Assembly: GCF_000739085.1 (NCBI RefSeq)
Contig: NZ_CP009110.1
Span: 124,001-188,000, forward strand
Direction: 5' to 3'
Length of the DNA: 64,000 nt
Source of the DNA: Amycolatopsis methanolica 239
GTDB lineage: Bacteria > Actinomycetota > Actinomycetes > Mycobacteriales > Pseudonocardiaceae
The notes below the pieces were generated by a model. It was given only the letters and a program-made list of their open reading frames with translations, did not search any database and was not told where the DNA came from. This document shows, piece after piece, positions 35,371-43,478 of the stretch. Position 1 is the first letter of the stretch, and each line of letters opens with the position of its first letter. The translations under genes and the position numbers were made by a program.

Positions 35371-36525
35371 CTAAATCGTCACCGGCAGGTTCTTCAGCCC
35401 CCGGATCACGAACTCCGGCCGCCGCTCCGGTTCGGCTGCCAGGCGCAGGCCCGGGAGCCGCTTGGTGAGCGCCGACAGCGCCGCCGCGATTTCGATCCGC
35501 GCGAGCGGCGCCCCGATGCAGTAGTGGATCCCCGCGCCGAAGCCCAGGTGCGTGCCGTCGCTGCGGCCGACGTCCAGCGTGTCCGGCTCGGCGAACACCT
35601 CCGGGTCCCGGGCGGCCGCGCCGAGCAGCGCGGCGATCTTCTCGCCCTTCGCCACGCGGAAGCCCGCGATCTCCACGTCCTCCGTCGCGGTGCGCTCGAA
35701 CAGCTGCAGCGGCGAGTCGAAGCGGATCAGCTCCTCCACCGCGGTCGGCATCAGGCCCGGGTCGTCGACGAGACGCTGCCACTGGTCCGGGTGCCGCAGC
35801 AGAGCCCAGACCCCGTTGCCGATCACGTTGACCGTCGCCTCGTGGCCGGCCATCAGCAGCAGTACCGCGGTGGCCACCACCTCGTCCTCGGTGAGCTCGG
35901 CCCTCAACAGATCGGTGATCAGATCCTCGCCCGGCTCCCGGCGGCGCCGCTCGGCCAGCTCGCGCAGGAACGCCACGAACTCGGTCGCCGCGCGCTCGGC
36001 CGCCACCCGGCCCTCCTCGGGCAGCCCGTACTCGTACATCTTCACGATCGCGTTCGACCACGGCACCAGCCGCGGCCGGTCGGCCTCCGGCACGTTCAGC
36101 AGCTCGGAGATCACCGCGACCGGCAGCGGCTGCGCGAGCGCGTCCAGCAGGTCGCCCGACCCGGCCTCGGCGATGCCCGCTACCAGGTCGTCCGCCAGCC
36201 GCATCACCGTCGGCCGCAACCGCTCGACGTGCCCGCGCCCGAACGCCGACGAGATCGACCGGCGCAGCCGCGTGTGCACCGGCGGCTCGTTCTCCAGCAG
36301 CGAGTTGCGGTGCAGCAGGTTGAACGACACGAACTGCTCGGCCGGGCTCGCGTCGGTCCAGATCCGGCCCAGCCCGCGGTGCCGCAGCACCGCCGACGCC
36401 GCCGCGTGGGACACCGCGATCGCCAGGCCCAGCCCGTCGTGCTGGTGCACCGGCGCCTGCGCGCGCAGGCGGGCGAACTCCGGGTACGGGTCGGCGAGGA
36501 AGGCGGGGTCACGGGGATCGAACAC
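35371..36525 (-). CDS. Cytochrome P450
   Basis: A 384-residue soluble bacterial P450 monooxygenase. The I-helix oxygen-activating motif is LMAGHEATVN (about residue 230), the K-helix ExxR is EELIRF (about 272), and the heme loop GFGAGIHYCIGAPLAR has its ligand cysteine at about residue 336. The chain is complete although short for the family. No ferredoxin or reductase gene is adjacent, so it must borrow electron carriers encoded elsewhere. It stands alone, convergent with DUF4328 and divergent from DUF5926, with no biosynthetic cluster around it. The substrate is unknown. Confidence 0.93.
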   Translation of the reverse strand: MFDPRDPAFLADPYPEFARLRAQAPVHQHDGLGLAIAVSHAAASAVLRHRGLGRIWTDASPAEQFVSFNLLHRNSLLENEPPVHTRLRRSISSAFGRGHVERLRPTVMRLADDLVAGIAEAGSGDLLDALAQPLPVAVISELLNVPEADRPRLVPWSNAIVKMYEYGLPEEGRVAAERAATEFVAFLRELAERRRREPGEDLITDLLRAELTEDEVVATAVLLLMAGHEATVNVIGNGVWALLRHPDQWQRLVDDPGLMPTAVEELIRFDSPLQLFERTATEDVEIAGFRVAKGEKIAALLGAAARDPEVFAEPDTLDVGRSDGTHLGFGAGIHYCIGAPLARIEIAAALSALTKRLPGLRLAAEPERRPEFVIRGLKNLPVTI

Positions 36526-36603
36526 GACGCGAGCCTAATCCCCCGATCCGGCGGGCCGTGCCCGGTTCGGTAGCGTCTGCGGCCTGTAGTCCGAGGAGGC
36601 GAG

Positions 36604-37479
36604 ATGGGCAAGGGCGCGCGCAAGCGGGGTCCGAAGAAGGACAAGGCACCGAAGGTCCGCGAAGTGTTCGTGGGGCAGCCGTTCGAGGGGCTGGCCGCGG
36701 AGCCGGAGCTGATCGCGCTGCGCGAGTTCGTGCCGTCGGCCACCGCGCCGCTGTCCCTTGTGGACGCGGGCGAGCGGAAGATCACGCTGGCGACCGTGCT
36801 GCCGATGGCCGCGGCCGCGTTCGTGCGCACCGACGGCGAGGTGTTCGTCGGGCTCCAGGTGCAGACCCGCTCCAGCGATGTGAGCCGCGACCTCGGCCGC
36901 GCGGTCCGCTGGGCGCTGACGGCCGAGCCGGGCGACGTGCTGCCGGTGCCGGACACCACGAGCCCGCCTGCCGACGGCGAGCGCCTGCAGGACCTGCTGG
37001 TGGCCGACGCCGAGCTGGACGTCACCCTGCACCCGAACTTCGACTGGTGGCTGCCCGAGGACACCGACCCCAGCGGCGAGGTCAAGGTCTCGCTGGAGCG
37101 GGCCAACGAGGCGATCATGCCGACCGAGCGGCTGGGCACCGGCTCGTACTGGGTGCTGGCGGGCGAGAAGGCACACCTGCGCTGGGTCCGGCCGGAGCCG
37201 GAGGGTCGCCTGATGCAAGCGCTTGCGCGGCTGTCCGCGGCGGGTGAGCTGTCGCTCGGCGAGGGCTCCCGCTACGCGGGGTCGTTCCGCGCGCACGGCC
37301 TGCTGGTGCCGGTGTGGGACCTGGACCCGGAGGCGCACGCCCGCGAGTGGGCCGAGCCGGCCGAGCAGCTGGGCGCCCGCCTGGAGGAGGCACTGAAGTC
37401 GGTGGATGCCGAGCCGCTGACCGCCGCCGAGCGCCGTGCCCGCGACGGCCTGGTCGGCAGGCAGCTGACGCTCCGCTAG
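36604..37479 (+). CDS. DUF5926 family protein
   Basis: A 291-residue soluble protein with a lysine-rich start (MGKGARKRGPKKDKAPK), then REVFVGQPFEGLAAEPELIA, TLATVLPMAAAAFVR and HPNFDWWLPE, which I recognise as the actinobacterial DUF5926 family. The function is unknown. The basic N-terminus could bind nucleic acid or ribosomes. It overlaps the DUF952 gene by TAGTG, suggesting coupled translation. It is divergent from the P450 gene with a short shared promoter region of about 80 bases. Confidence 0.85.
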   Translation: MGKGARKRGPKKDKAPKVREVFVGQPFEGLAAEPELIALREFVPSATAPLSLVDAGERKITLATVLPMAAAAFVRTDGEVFVGLQVQTRSSDVSRDLGRAVRWALTAEPGDVLPVPDTTSPPADGERLQDLLVADAELDVTLHPNFDWWLPEDTDPSGEVKVSLERANEAIMPTERLGTGSYWVLAGEKAHLRWVRPEPEGRLMQALARLSAAGELSLGEGSRYAGSFRAHGLLVPVWDLDPEAHAREWAEPAEQLGARLEEALKSVDAEPLTAAERRARDGLVGRQLTLR

Positions 37480-37829
37480 TGATCCTGCACCTCTGCGCGG
37501 CCGCGGAGTGGACGGGCGCGGACTACCGCGCCCCGTCCCTGGACACCGTCGGCTTCATCCACTGCTCCGACCCGGGCACGGTGGCGATCCCGGCGAACGC
37601 GCTCTACCGCGGCCGCACGGACCTGGTGCTGCTGGAGATCGACCCGGCGCGGCTGGACGTCCCACTGCGCTGGGAGGCCGGCGACCCTCCGCATCCGGAC
37701 GGCATCCTCTTTCCGCACGTCTACGGCCCGATCCGCGCCGAAGCCGTGGTGGCGGTGCACCCCTTCCCGCCGAACGCGGACGGCGTCTTCGAGCTGCCGC
37801 CGCGCCTCGCGCAACGAGACCCCCGCTGA
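37479..37829 (+). CDS. DUF952 family protein
   Basis: A 116-residue protein starting at GTG 37479, overlapping the preceding stop. It shows the DUF952 pattern: ILHLCAAAEW at the start, GFIHCSDPGTV, LLEIDPARLDVPLRWE and FPHVYGPI. DUF952 proteins resemble glutathione-transferase-related or cupin-like small enzymes of unknown reaction. Conserved histidines (HLC, HCS, HVYGP) suggest a small-molecule site. Confidence 0.88.
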   Translation: MILHLCAAAEWTGADYRAPSLDTVGFIHCSDPGTVAIPANALYRGRTDLVLLEIDPARLDVPLRWEAGDPPHPDGILFPHVYGPIRAEAVVAVHPFPPNADGVFELPPRLAQRDPR

Positions 37830-37986
37830 GGCGTCCACCTCAGAGCACGCCGGACAACCTGAGGGGGCCGTCATGCGTGGACTCGGCGAAGGGGTAAGAC
37901 ACACGGCCGAGGGAGGCGATACGGTGACCTCGGCCGCGTCGGCCATCGCCTGGGGAGGCGGCCGCGCGGCGGGGAGGGGGTCAGCG

Positions 37987-38490
37987 GTGAGCGACGAGCT
38001 GGCGGACTTCGGAGAGTTCGTCCAGGCGAGCCTGCCCGGGCTGCTCCGATACGGCCACGCGCTCACCGGCAACCCGCACGACGCAGCCGACCTGGTGCAG
38101 ACCGTGCTGGAGAAGGTCGGCTCCCGCTGGACCCACGTGCAACGCAAGACGGCCGACCCGCTGGCCTACGTCCGCCGTGCGATGGCGAACGCGCACATCA
38201 GCCGCTGGCGGCGCCTGAAGCGGGAGAGCCTGGTCGCGGACCTGCCCGAGCAGCGCACCGCCGAACCGGTGGACCCGTTCGAGCACGAGCCGCTGTGGCA
38301 GGCCCTGCGCGAACTGCCGCCGCGACAGCGCGCGGTCATCGTGCTCCGTTACTACGAGGGTCTGTCCGAGGCCGAGATCGCCGCGTCGCTCGGCGTCAGT
38401 GCGGGCACGGTGAAGAGCCAGGCCAGCAAGGCGATCGCGACGCTGCGGACCAAGATCGGTTCGATCTCCGGAGGGAGGGACGACTGGTGA
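37987..38490 (+). CDS. SigE-family ECF sigma factor
   Basis: A 167-residue sigma factor of the actinobacterial SigE/SigM-like ECF class. Region 2 is FVQASLPGLLRYGHALTGN followed by AADLVQTVLEKVGSRW, and region 4 is LPPRQRAVIVLRYYEGLSEA with the helix-turn-helix SLGVSAGTVKSQASKAIATL. The chosen GTG (37987) gives the usual length, with a GGGGAGGGGG site upstream. The longer frame from 37873 would add an atypical leader. It overlaps the next gene, its membrane partner, by GTGA. Confidence 0.9.
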   Translation: MSDELADFGEFVQASLPGLLRYGHALTGNPHDAADLVQTVLEKVGSRWTHVQRKTADPLAYVRRAMANAHISRWRRLKRESLVADLPEQRTAEPVDPFEHEPLWQALRELPPRQRAVIVLRYYEGLSEAEIAASLGVSAGTVKSQASKAIATLRTKIGSISGGRDDW

Positions 38491-39299
38491 ACCCCGACGA
38501 CGAGCTCGGTGACGAGCTGCGGCGGTTGTTCGACGACGACCGGCTGGCGATCAGGCCCGCATCGGGAGCCGAGGGCGCCATCGTCCGCGGCGCCCGCCGT
38601 CGACGTCGCCGCCGCACCGCCGTCGCCGCCTCCGGGGGTGTGCTCACCGCCGCCCTGCTCGTCACCGCCGGTCTCGTCGCCGCGCGTCAGGACCCCGGTG
38701 TCCACCAGGCCGCCCAGCCCACGACGGCCGCCCCGACGACGACCTCCGAGGCGCCCGGGCCGGTCGTGGTGCCGCCGTCGTTCCCCGAACTGCCCACCCA
38801 GCCGCCCGCGCCGTCCTCGACCACCACGGTCCTGCCCGCGTCCCCGCCGGCCGGTACGTCCACGCGGTCGCCGTCGAGCAGCAGCCGCACGACCGTGCGC
38901 CCGGAGCCCGAGGCAGTGGTCCTCGGCCCGACCGGCTACGGGTCGCTGCGGCTGGGGATGAGCTTCGACGAGGCCAAGGCGACCGGGCTGCTCGCCGACG
39001 CGGGCACGGCGCCTGCCGAATGCACCACCTACCGGCTCACCGAAGGCGCGGCGAACGTCGCGTCGGTGACGATTTCGCCGACCGGGGGAGTGGTGGTCTT
39101 CACCGCGACCGGCGCGCGCACGCCGGAAAAAGTCGGCGCCGGTTCCACGGTGGCCGAACTGAGGAATGCCTATCCTGATTTGACGGCCGGCGCGGGGAAT
39201 TACAGCGCCGCCGCCGGATCGGGCGCCAACTACACGTTCTACGTCGATTCCGCGAAAACCGTCGTGCGGTGGGAACTGGTCGCCCCGCCGGGCTGCTGA
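38487..39299 (+). CDS. Membrane protein, presumed partner of the SigE-family sigma factor
   Basis: A 270-residue single-pass protein. A short cytosolic N-terminus (DDELGDELRRLFDDDR, Asp-rich, with basic RRRRRRR before the helix) is followed by one membrane helix (about residues 47-66), a Thr/Pro/Ser-rich linker (about 75-145) and a compact extracytoplasmic domain (about 150-270, GPTGYGSLRLGMSFDEAKAT) that resembles small beta-lactamase-inhibitor-like folds. The position after the sigma gene with GTGA overlap suggests an anti-sigma or sensor role, but no zinc-finger motif is present. It is inferred only. Confidence 0.8.
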   Translation: MNPDDELGDELRRLFDDDRLAIRPASGAEGAIVRGARRRRRRRTAVAASGGVLTAALLVTAGLVAARQDPGVHQAAQPTTAAPTTTSEAPGPVVVPPSFPELPTQPPAPSSTTTVLPASPPAGTSTRSPSSSSRTTVRPEPEAVVLGPTGYGSLRLGMSFDEAKATGLLADAGTAPAECTTYRLTEGAANVASVTISPTGGVVVFTATGARTPEKVGAGSTVAELRNAYPDLTAGAGNYSAAAGSGANYTFYVDSAKTVVRWELVAPPGC

Positions 39300-39310
39300 C
39301 ACGGAAAAGA

Positions 39311-39330
39311 GCCCGGGCTGTGGCCCGGGC
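39311..39330. terminator. Bidirectional hairpin between converging genes
   Basis: GCCCGGGC (39311-39318) and GCCCGGGC (39323-39330) pair around TGTG. It sits 11 bases after the stop of the sigma-partner gene and 27 bases past the ferritin stop, so it can end transcription from both sides. Confidence 0.75.
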
Positions 39331-39357
39331 CCTCGTGCGCTCCGCGGTATGGCGGTC

Positions 39358-39906
39358 CTACAGGGCGCCACCGGCGACCGGCGGCATGTCCGCGTTGCCG
39401 TCGTCGCCGACGGACTCCCGGGCCAGCCAGTTCTCCACCTCGAACATGTTGCCGTTGGCGCGCTTGACCACGTTGACCAGTGTGGACATCTGCGACACCT
39501 CCTCGACCTGTTCCTTGAGGAACCACTGGAGGAACTGCTCGCCCTGGTAGTCGTCCTCGGCGCGGGCGGCCTTCATCAGGGTGCGGAAGTCGGCCGTGAC
39601 CTCCTTCTCCTGCTCCAGCGCGAGCTCGACCAGCTCGAGCGGCTCCGCGAAGTCGTTGCGGACCTCGCCGGTCGGCGGGATGTCCACGTGGTGGTCGGTG
39701 TCGATCAGGTACTGCACGATCGCCAGCGCGTGGTTCCGCTCCTCCACCGCCTGGCGGTAGAAGTGCTTGGCCAGCTGGGGCAGGTCCGCGTTGTCGAACC
39801 AGACCGCCAGCGCCACGTACTGCTGGGAAGCGTGGAACTCGTTCTGCACCTGCTGCTGCAGGAGCTCGTAGAACTTGGAGCGCGGTTCTTTCTTCAGCAT
39901 CGCCAT
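39358..39906 (-). CDS. bfrB: Ferritin (BfrB-like)
   Basis: A 182-residue ferritin, an iron-storage cage protein with ferroxidase activity. Ferroxidase ligands are visible in NEFHASQQY (about residue 22), EERNHALA (about 55) and EQFLQWFLKEQVEE (about 130). The C-terminus is extended past the core, as in the mycobacterial BfrB group; no heme ligand is needed. Upstream, on its promoter side, are tandem IdeR-like boxes (39968-40036). In M. tuberculosis, IdeR with iron activates bfrB from such tandem boxes. A TATTCT-like -10 lies about 10 bases ahead of the ATG, suggesting a leaderless or near-leaderless mRNA. Confidence 0.95.
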   Translation of the reverse strand: MAMLKKEPRSKFYELLQQQVQNEFHASQQYVALAVWFDNADLPQLAKHFYRQAVEERNHALAIVQYLIDTDHHVDIPPTGEVRNDFAEPLELVELALEQEKEVTADFRTLMKAARAEDDYQGEQFLQWFLKEQVEEVSQMSTLVNVVKRANGNMFEVENWLARESVGDDGNADMPPVAGGAL

Positions 39907-39967
39907 GACTCAAGAATAGGCCATTTTCCTGATCGTTAACCCTGCGGGTCTGGTGATTCCGATTTCG

Positions 39968-40036
39968 TTTGGCTAGGCTTACCGAGATTAGGAAGTGCTT
40001 ATTTAGGGCGTACTTATTCAGCTTAGCCTTTCCTAA
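39968..40036. promoter_or_regulatory. Tandem IdeR/DtxR-like iron boxes upstream of the ferritin gene
   Basis: Compared with TWAGGTWAGSCTWACCTWA, three sites are seen: TCAGCTTAGCCTTTCCTAA (40018-40036, 16 of 19), TTTGGCTAGGCTTACCGAG (39968-39986, 14 of 19) and TTAGGAAGTGCTTATTTAG (39988-40006, 13 of 19). They lie 60-130 bases upstream of the ferritin start, an activator position. The rightmost directly abuts the arcA stop codon. The block is AT-rich relative to its surroundings. Confidence 0.7.
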
Positions 40037-41245
40037 TTACCCGATCGGGTCACGAACAACGGGGCAGGACATGCAGCGCGGCCCGCCCCGGCCGGAGCCG
40101 AGTTCGGAACCGGCGATGGCGAGCACCTCGATGCCGGCGTCCGCCAGCCGCGCGTTGGTCTCCACGTTGCGCTCGTAGCCCACCACCACGCCCGGCGCGA
40201 GCGCCAGCGTGTTGTTACCGTCGTCCCACTGCTCGCGTTCCGCGGTCACCGGGTCGAGACCGGTGTCGATCACCCGCAGCTTCTCGATGCCCATCGCCTC
40301 GGCGGCCGCGTGCAGGAACGGCTCGGGGCCGTCCACGCGCAGCGAGCCGTCGCCGTCCGGGCGCAGCGTGAAGGCCACCAGCTCGTCGCGCGCCAGCGGG
40401 TACATCACCACGGCGTCCGGCGCGACCATCGTGCAGACGGTGTCCAGGTGCATGGTGGCCCTGGCCTGCGCGATCGGCACCGCGAGCACGGTGTGGGCGA
40501 TGTCGTCGGCGAACAGCGAGCGCGCCAGTGACTCCGCGCCGGCGGCCGTGGTGCGTTCCCCGATGCCGACGGCCAGCACGCCCGGCGCGAGCAGCAGCAC
40601 GTCGCCACCCTCGACCGGGGCCGAGTGGGCGCCGTACGCGCGCGAGGCGTGGGAGAACCGCGGGTGGTAGGCGTAGATCAGGTCGAGCAGCGCGGTCTCG
40701 CGGCGGCGGGCAGGCATGGCCAGCGACGAGATCGCCACCCGGTCGCCGATCCACACCGACGAATCGCGGGTGAACAGCAGGTTCGGCAGCGGGTCGACCG
40801 CGAAGTCGTGCGGGTGGTGGATCTTGCGGACCAGCGACGCGCCCTCGGCGGCGGGCAGCTCCTCGAACGTCAGGCCGGCCATCAGGACCTCGGCCAGCGT
40901 CGCGGCGTCCACACCAGACAGGTGCGAGCGCAGCGCGTCCCCCAGGTCCTCGCCGAGGCGCCGGTCGTCGACCGCGGCGTGCACCCCGGCCGCGTGCGCG
41001 CGCGGATCGGTCAGCGCCTCGCGCAGCACCTCGGCCAGCAGGAGCACCTCCACGCCGCGTCCGCGCAGCACCTCGGCGAACGCGTCGTGCTCCTCCTGGG
41101 CGCGGCCGACCCACGGGATCGAGTCGAACAGCAGCTTGTCGTTGTTGCGCGGGGTGAGCCTCGTGAGCTCGTTGCCCGGCCGGTGGAGCAGGACGGCGCG
41201 CAGCGGCCCGACCTCGCTGTCCACCCTGGGGGTTTTGGTGGTCAC
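40037..41245 (-). CDS. arcA: Arginine deiminase
   Basis: A 402-residue arginine deiminase: arginine + water gives citrulline + ammonia. The catalytic cysteine is C391 in the C-terminal [12 protein letters not shown] motif. Other family landmarks are [32 protein letters not shown] and the [14 protein letters not shown] segment with the active-site histidine. No arcB, arcC or arcD genes are nearby, so a full deiminase ATP-producing pathway is not encoded here. It lies 16 bases after the CPBP gene on the same strand and probably shares its transcript. Confidence 0.95.
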   Translation of the reverse strand: MTTKTPRVDSEVGPLRAVLLHRPGNELTRLTPRNNDKLLFDSIPWVGRAQEEHDAFAEVLRGRGVEVLLLAEVLREALTDPRAHAAGVHAAVDDRRLGEDLGDALRSHLSGVDAATLAEVLMAGLTFEELPAAEGASLVRKIHHPHDFAVDPLPNLLFTRDSSVWIGDRVAISSLAMPARRRETALLDLIYAYHPRFSHASRAYGAHSAPVEGGDVLLLAPGVLAVGIGERTTAAGAESLARSLFADDIAHTVLAVPIAQARATMHLDTVCTMVAPDAVVMYPLARDELVAFTLRPDGDGSLRVDGPEPFLHAAAEAMGIEKLRVIDTGLDPVTAEREQWDDGNNTLALAPGVVVGYERNVETNARLADAGIEVLAIAGSELGSGRGGPRCMSCPVVRDPIG

Positions 41246-41261
41246 GCGCTGAGCGTAGTGC

Positions 41262-42062
41262 TCAGGGCAGCCAGCTGACGTGTCCGCGGAGCAGCGAGTA
41301 CCCGACGAACGAGACCACGTCGAGCAGCGTGTGCGCGACGATCAGCGGCACCAGCCGGTTGGTCCGCTGCCACACGCGGCCGAACACCAGTCCCATCACC
41401 AGGTTGCCGACAAACCCGCCGAAGCCCTGGTAGAGGTGGTAGGACCCGCGCAGCACGGCGGCGGCGGACAACGCGGTGTTCTCCCGCCAGGCCAGCTGCC
41501 GCAGCCGGGTCAGCAGGTAACCGACCACCAGCACTTCCTCGGCGAAGGCGTTGCCGAACGCGGACAGCGTCAGCGCGATCGGGCGCCACCACGTGTCGTC
41601 CAGCCGGGACGGGACGACGGCGAGGTTGAAGCCGAGCTTCCAGCCGACGAAGTACAGCGCCAGACCAGGGATGCCGATCAACGCGGCCAGCCCGGCGCCC
41701 CACAGCACGTCCCGGCCGGGCCGGGTGCGGTCCAGGCCCACCTCGGCCAGCTTCATCCCGCCGCGCCACAGCAGGTACGCGCCGAGCGCGCCCCAGCCGA
41801 CGAGCTGCACCGCCGACAGCAGCTGGGCGAGCAGGTCCAGCAGGTCGGCCGCGCGCTGCGGGACGTTCAGCGCGACGCTCTGGTCGGACAGCGGTTCGGG
41901 CTGCAGGAGCGAGTCGATCAGCGACAGCAGGCTGCGTGCGCCGGACAGGCCGAGCGTGATCGAGAAGACGATGACCAGCTCGATCTTCAGCCGCCGCGCG
42001 GTCCCGGCGTCCACCGGTTCGGGCATCGCGGGACGTTCGGGGCGGAGCCAGGAGCTGAGCAC
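41262..42062 (-). CDS. CPBP intramembrane protease-like protein
   Basis: A 266-residue multi-pass protein of the CPBP/Abi (Rce1-like) family, with about seven hydrophobic segments. Motif 1 reads [14 protein letters not shown]: the two glutamates are present but the usual arginine three residues later is valine. Motif 2 RGSYHLYQG and motif 3 HTLLD keep their histidines and acid. Proteolysis may be impaired or altered. ATG 42062 is chosen; MPEP at 42026 is an alternative. It shares a 24-base divergent gap with the PPOX gene and is followed by arcA. Confidence 0.85.
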   Translation of the reverse strand: MLSSWLRPERPAMPEPVDAGTARRLKIELVIVFSITLGLSGARSLLSLIDSLLQPEPLSDQSVALNVPQRAADLLDLLAQLLSAVQLVGWGALGAYLLWRGGMKLAEVGLDRTRPGRDVLWGAGLAALIGIPGLALYFVGWKLGFNLAVVPSRLDDTWWRPIALTLSAFGNAFAEEVLVVGYLLTRLRQLAWRENTALSAAAVLRGSYHLYQGFGGFVGNLVMGLVFGRVWQRTNRLVPLIVAHTLLDVVSFVGYSLLRGHVSWLP

Positions 42063-42086
42063 GTCCGCACGCTACCGTCTGGAGAC

Positions 42087-42545
42087 ATGGCCAAGATTGC
42101 GACCGCTGACCGCGTCGACCGTGCCGAGCTGCTGGAGTTCCTCCGGCCCCGGCACCGCGCGGTCCTGATGACCACCCGCGCCGACGGCACGCCCCAGCTG
42201 TCGCCGGTCACCGCGGGCATCGACCCCGAGGGCCGGTTCGTCGTGGCGACCTACCCGCAGCGCGCGAAGACGCGCAACGCCCGCCGCAACCCGGCGGTTT
42301 CGGCGTGCGTGATCTCGGACGAGTGGAACGGGCCGTGGGTGCAGTTCGACGGCAGGGCCGAGGTGCTGGACGTGCCCGAGGCGGTCGAGCCGCTGGTGGA
42401 GTACTTCCGGTCGATCTCGGGCGAGCACCCGGACTGGGACGAGTACCGCGAGGCGATGGTCAGGCAGAACAAGTCCCTCATCCGGGTCACCATCGAGCGG
42501 TGGGGGCCGATCGCCACCGGCGGCTTCCCGCCCGAACTCGCCTGA
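42087..42545 (+). CDS. PPOX-class F420/FMN-dependent enzyme
   Basis: A 152-residue pyridoxamine-phosphate-oxidase-fold protein of the actinobacterial F420-dependent (FDOR-B-like) type. LLEFLRPRHRAVLMTTRADG is followed by PQLSPVTAGIDPEGRFVVAT and the KTRNARRNPAVSACV strand, matching the family. The C-terminus GPIATGGFPPEL is typical. Substrate and cofactor cannot be told apart from sequence; F420 is common in this phylum. It is divergent from the CPBP gene. Confidence 0.9.
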   Translation: MAKIATADRVDRAELLEFLRPRHRAVLMTTRADGTPQLSPVTAGIDPEGRFVVATYPQRAKTRNARRNPAVSACVISDEWNGPWVQFDGRAEVLDVPEAVEPLVEYFRSISGEHPDWDEYREAMVRQNKSLIRVTIERWGPIATGGFPPELA

Positions 42546-42593
42546 CCCGCGAGTCCCACGCTCCCGCTCGCGAGTTCTGGGTTCGCGTCCCGG

Positions 42594-43385
42594 TCAGGGC
42601 TGCACGCGCACCTGGTTCTTCGCCAAGAACGGGCAACCCACCAGGCGCCGCAGCTCGGTGCTGAGCTGGGCGGGGCTGTGCACCGGCTTGGCGAAGGCCA
42701 GGCGCACGTCGTGGTCGCCGTCGCCGGACTCGACCCGCAGCCGCAACCCGAACTGGTCCAGGCCGAGCGGGCGGATCCGGCCGCCGCGCAGCTCCTCGGG
42801 GATGTGCCGGGCGAGCTGGCCGACGACGTCGGCGTGGTCGGTCTCCAGATGCCGCAGCCAGCCCGACTCGTAGCCGGTGAACGGGTCCGGCGCGGCGGCG
42901 TTGAACACGTGCGGCCGCAGCGAATGGGTGCCCTCGGCGTCGGCGAGGACGAGCGAGGCCGGGGTGAGCCGCAGCAGGCTCAGACCGTGGCCGAGGTCCA
43001 GCAGGCGCGGATCGGGCCGCGTCTCTGCGATCGACAGCGCCCTGGCGCGGGCCGACTCCGGGCTGAGGTGCCGCAGCCAGCCGGTGATCCAGAGCAGCCC
43101 GCGGATGGGTTCCCGCAGGTCGACGGGCGCGTGGTCGGCGAGTTCGAACACGACGGCCAGTTCGCCGCGGTCCGCCTCGCGGGTGCGGGTCGGCAGCGGG
43201 TGGTCGTCCGGCAGCAGGACGCTGACGCTGCCGCTCGGATGGACGTGGTGAAGTTCGGGCACCACGCGGTCGCTGCCGGTCGGGTCGCCCGCGGTCGGCA
43301 GCAGCGCGCCGGGGCCGTTCCGGACGGCGATGGTCTTCGCGCGCTCGGCGGGGCTGGGCGCGGGCGGACGTCGGATCTCGGTCAC
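42594..43385 (-). CDS. DUF2470 domain protein behind an iron box
   Basis: A 263-residue soluble protein with a DUF2470-like C-terminal domain (about residues 160-245: LRPHVFNAAAPDPFTGYESG, then WLRHLETDHADVV and DQFGLRLRVESGDGD). The DUF2470 fold also occurs in HugZ/HutZ-type heme-utilisation proteins. The N-terminal half (LPTAGDPTGSDRVVPELHHV) is not assigned. A near-perfect IdeR box lies 15-33 bases upstream of its ATG, a repressor position, so iron-limited expression and a role in heme or iron handling are likely. Confidence 0.85.
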   Translation of the reverse strand: MTEIRRPPAPSPAERAKTIAVRNGPGALLPTAGDPTGSDRVVPELHHVHPSGSVSVLLPDDHPLPTRTREADRGELAVVFELADHAPVDLREPIRGLLWITGWLRHLSPESARARALSIAETRPDPRLLDLGHGLSLLRLTPASLVLADAEGTHSLRPHVFNAAAPDPFTGYESGWLRHLETDHADVVGQLARHIPEELRGGRIRPLGLDQFGLRLRVESGDGDHDVRLAFAKPVHSPAQLSTELRRLVGCPFLAKNQVRVQP

Positions 43386-43399
43386 TGGCCACCTCCTAC

Positions 43400-43418
43400 T
43401 TAGGTGAGCCTAACCTGA
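43400..43418. promoter_or_regulatory. IdeR/DtxR iron box (17 of 19)
   Basis: TTAGGTGAGCCTAACCTGA matches TWAGGTWAGSCTWACCTWA at 17 of 19 positions and is nearly palindromic. It sits 15-33 bases upstream of the DUF2470 start and, on the other strand, 60 bases upstream of the first membrane paralogue. It could repress both under iron-rich conditions. Confidence 0.8.
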
Positions 43419-43478
43419 GTGGCGGAGGAAGGGAAGTGGATCAGTAACGTTCCCCGTCGCCATTCCGACTGGCGGACC

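Noticed and set aside
40003..40021. A further iron box between the ferritin boxes
   Set aside because: TTAGGGCGTACTTATTCAG matches the consensus at only about 10 of 19 positions, so it was not counted.
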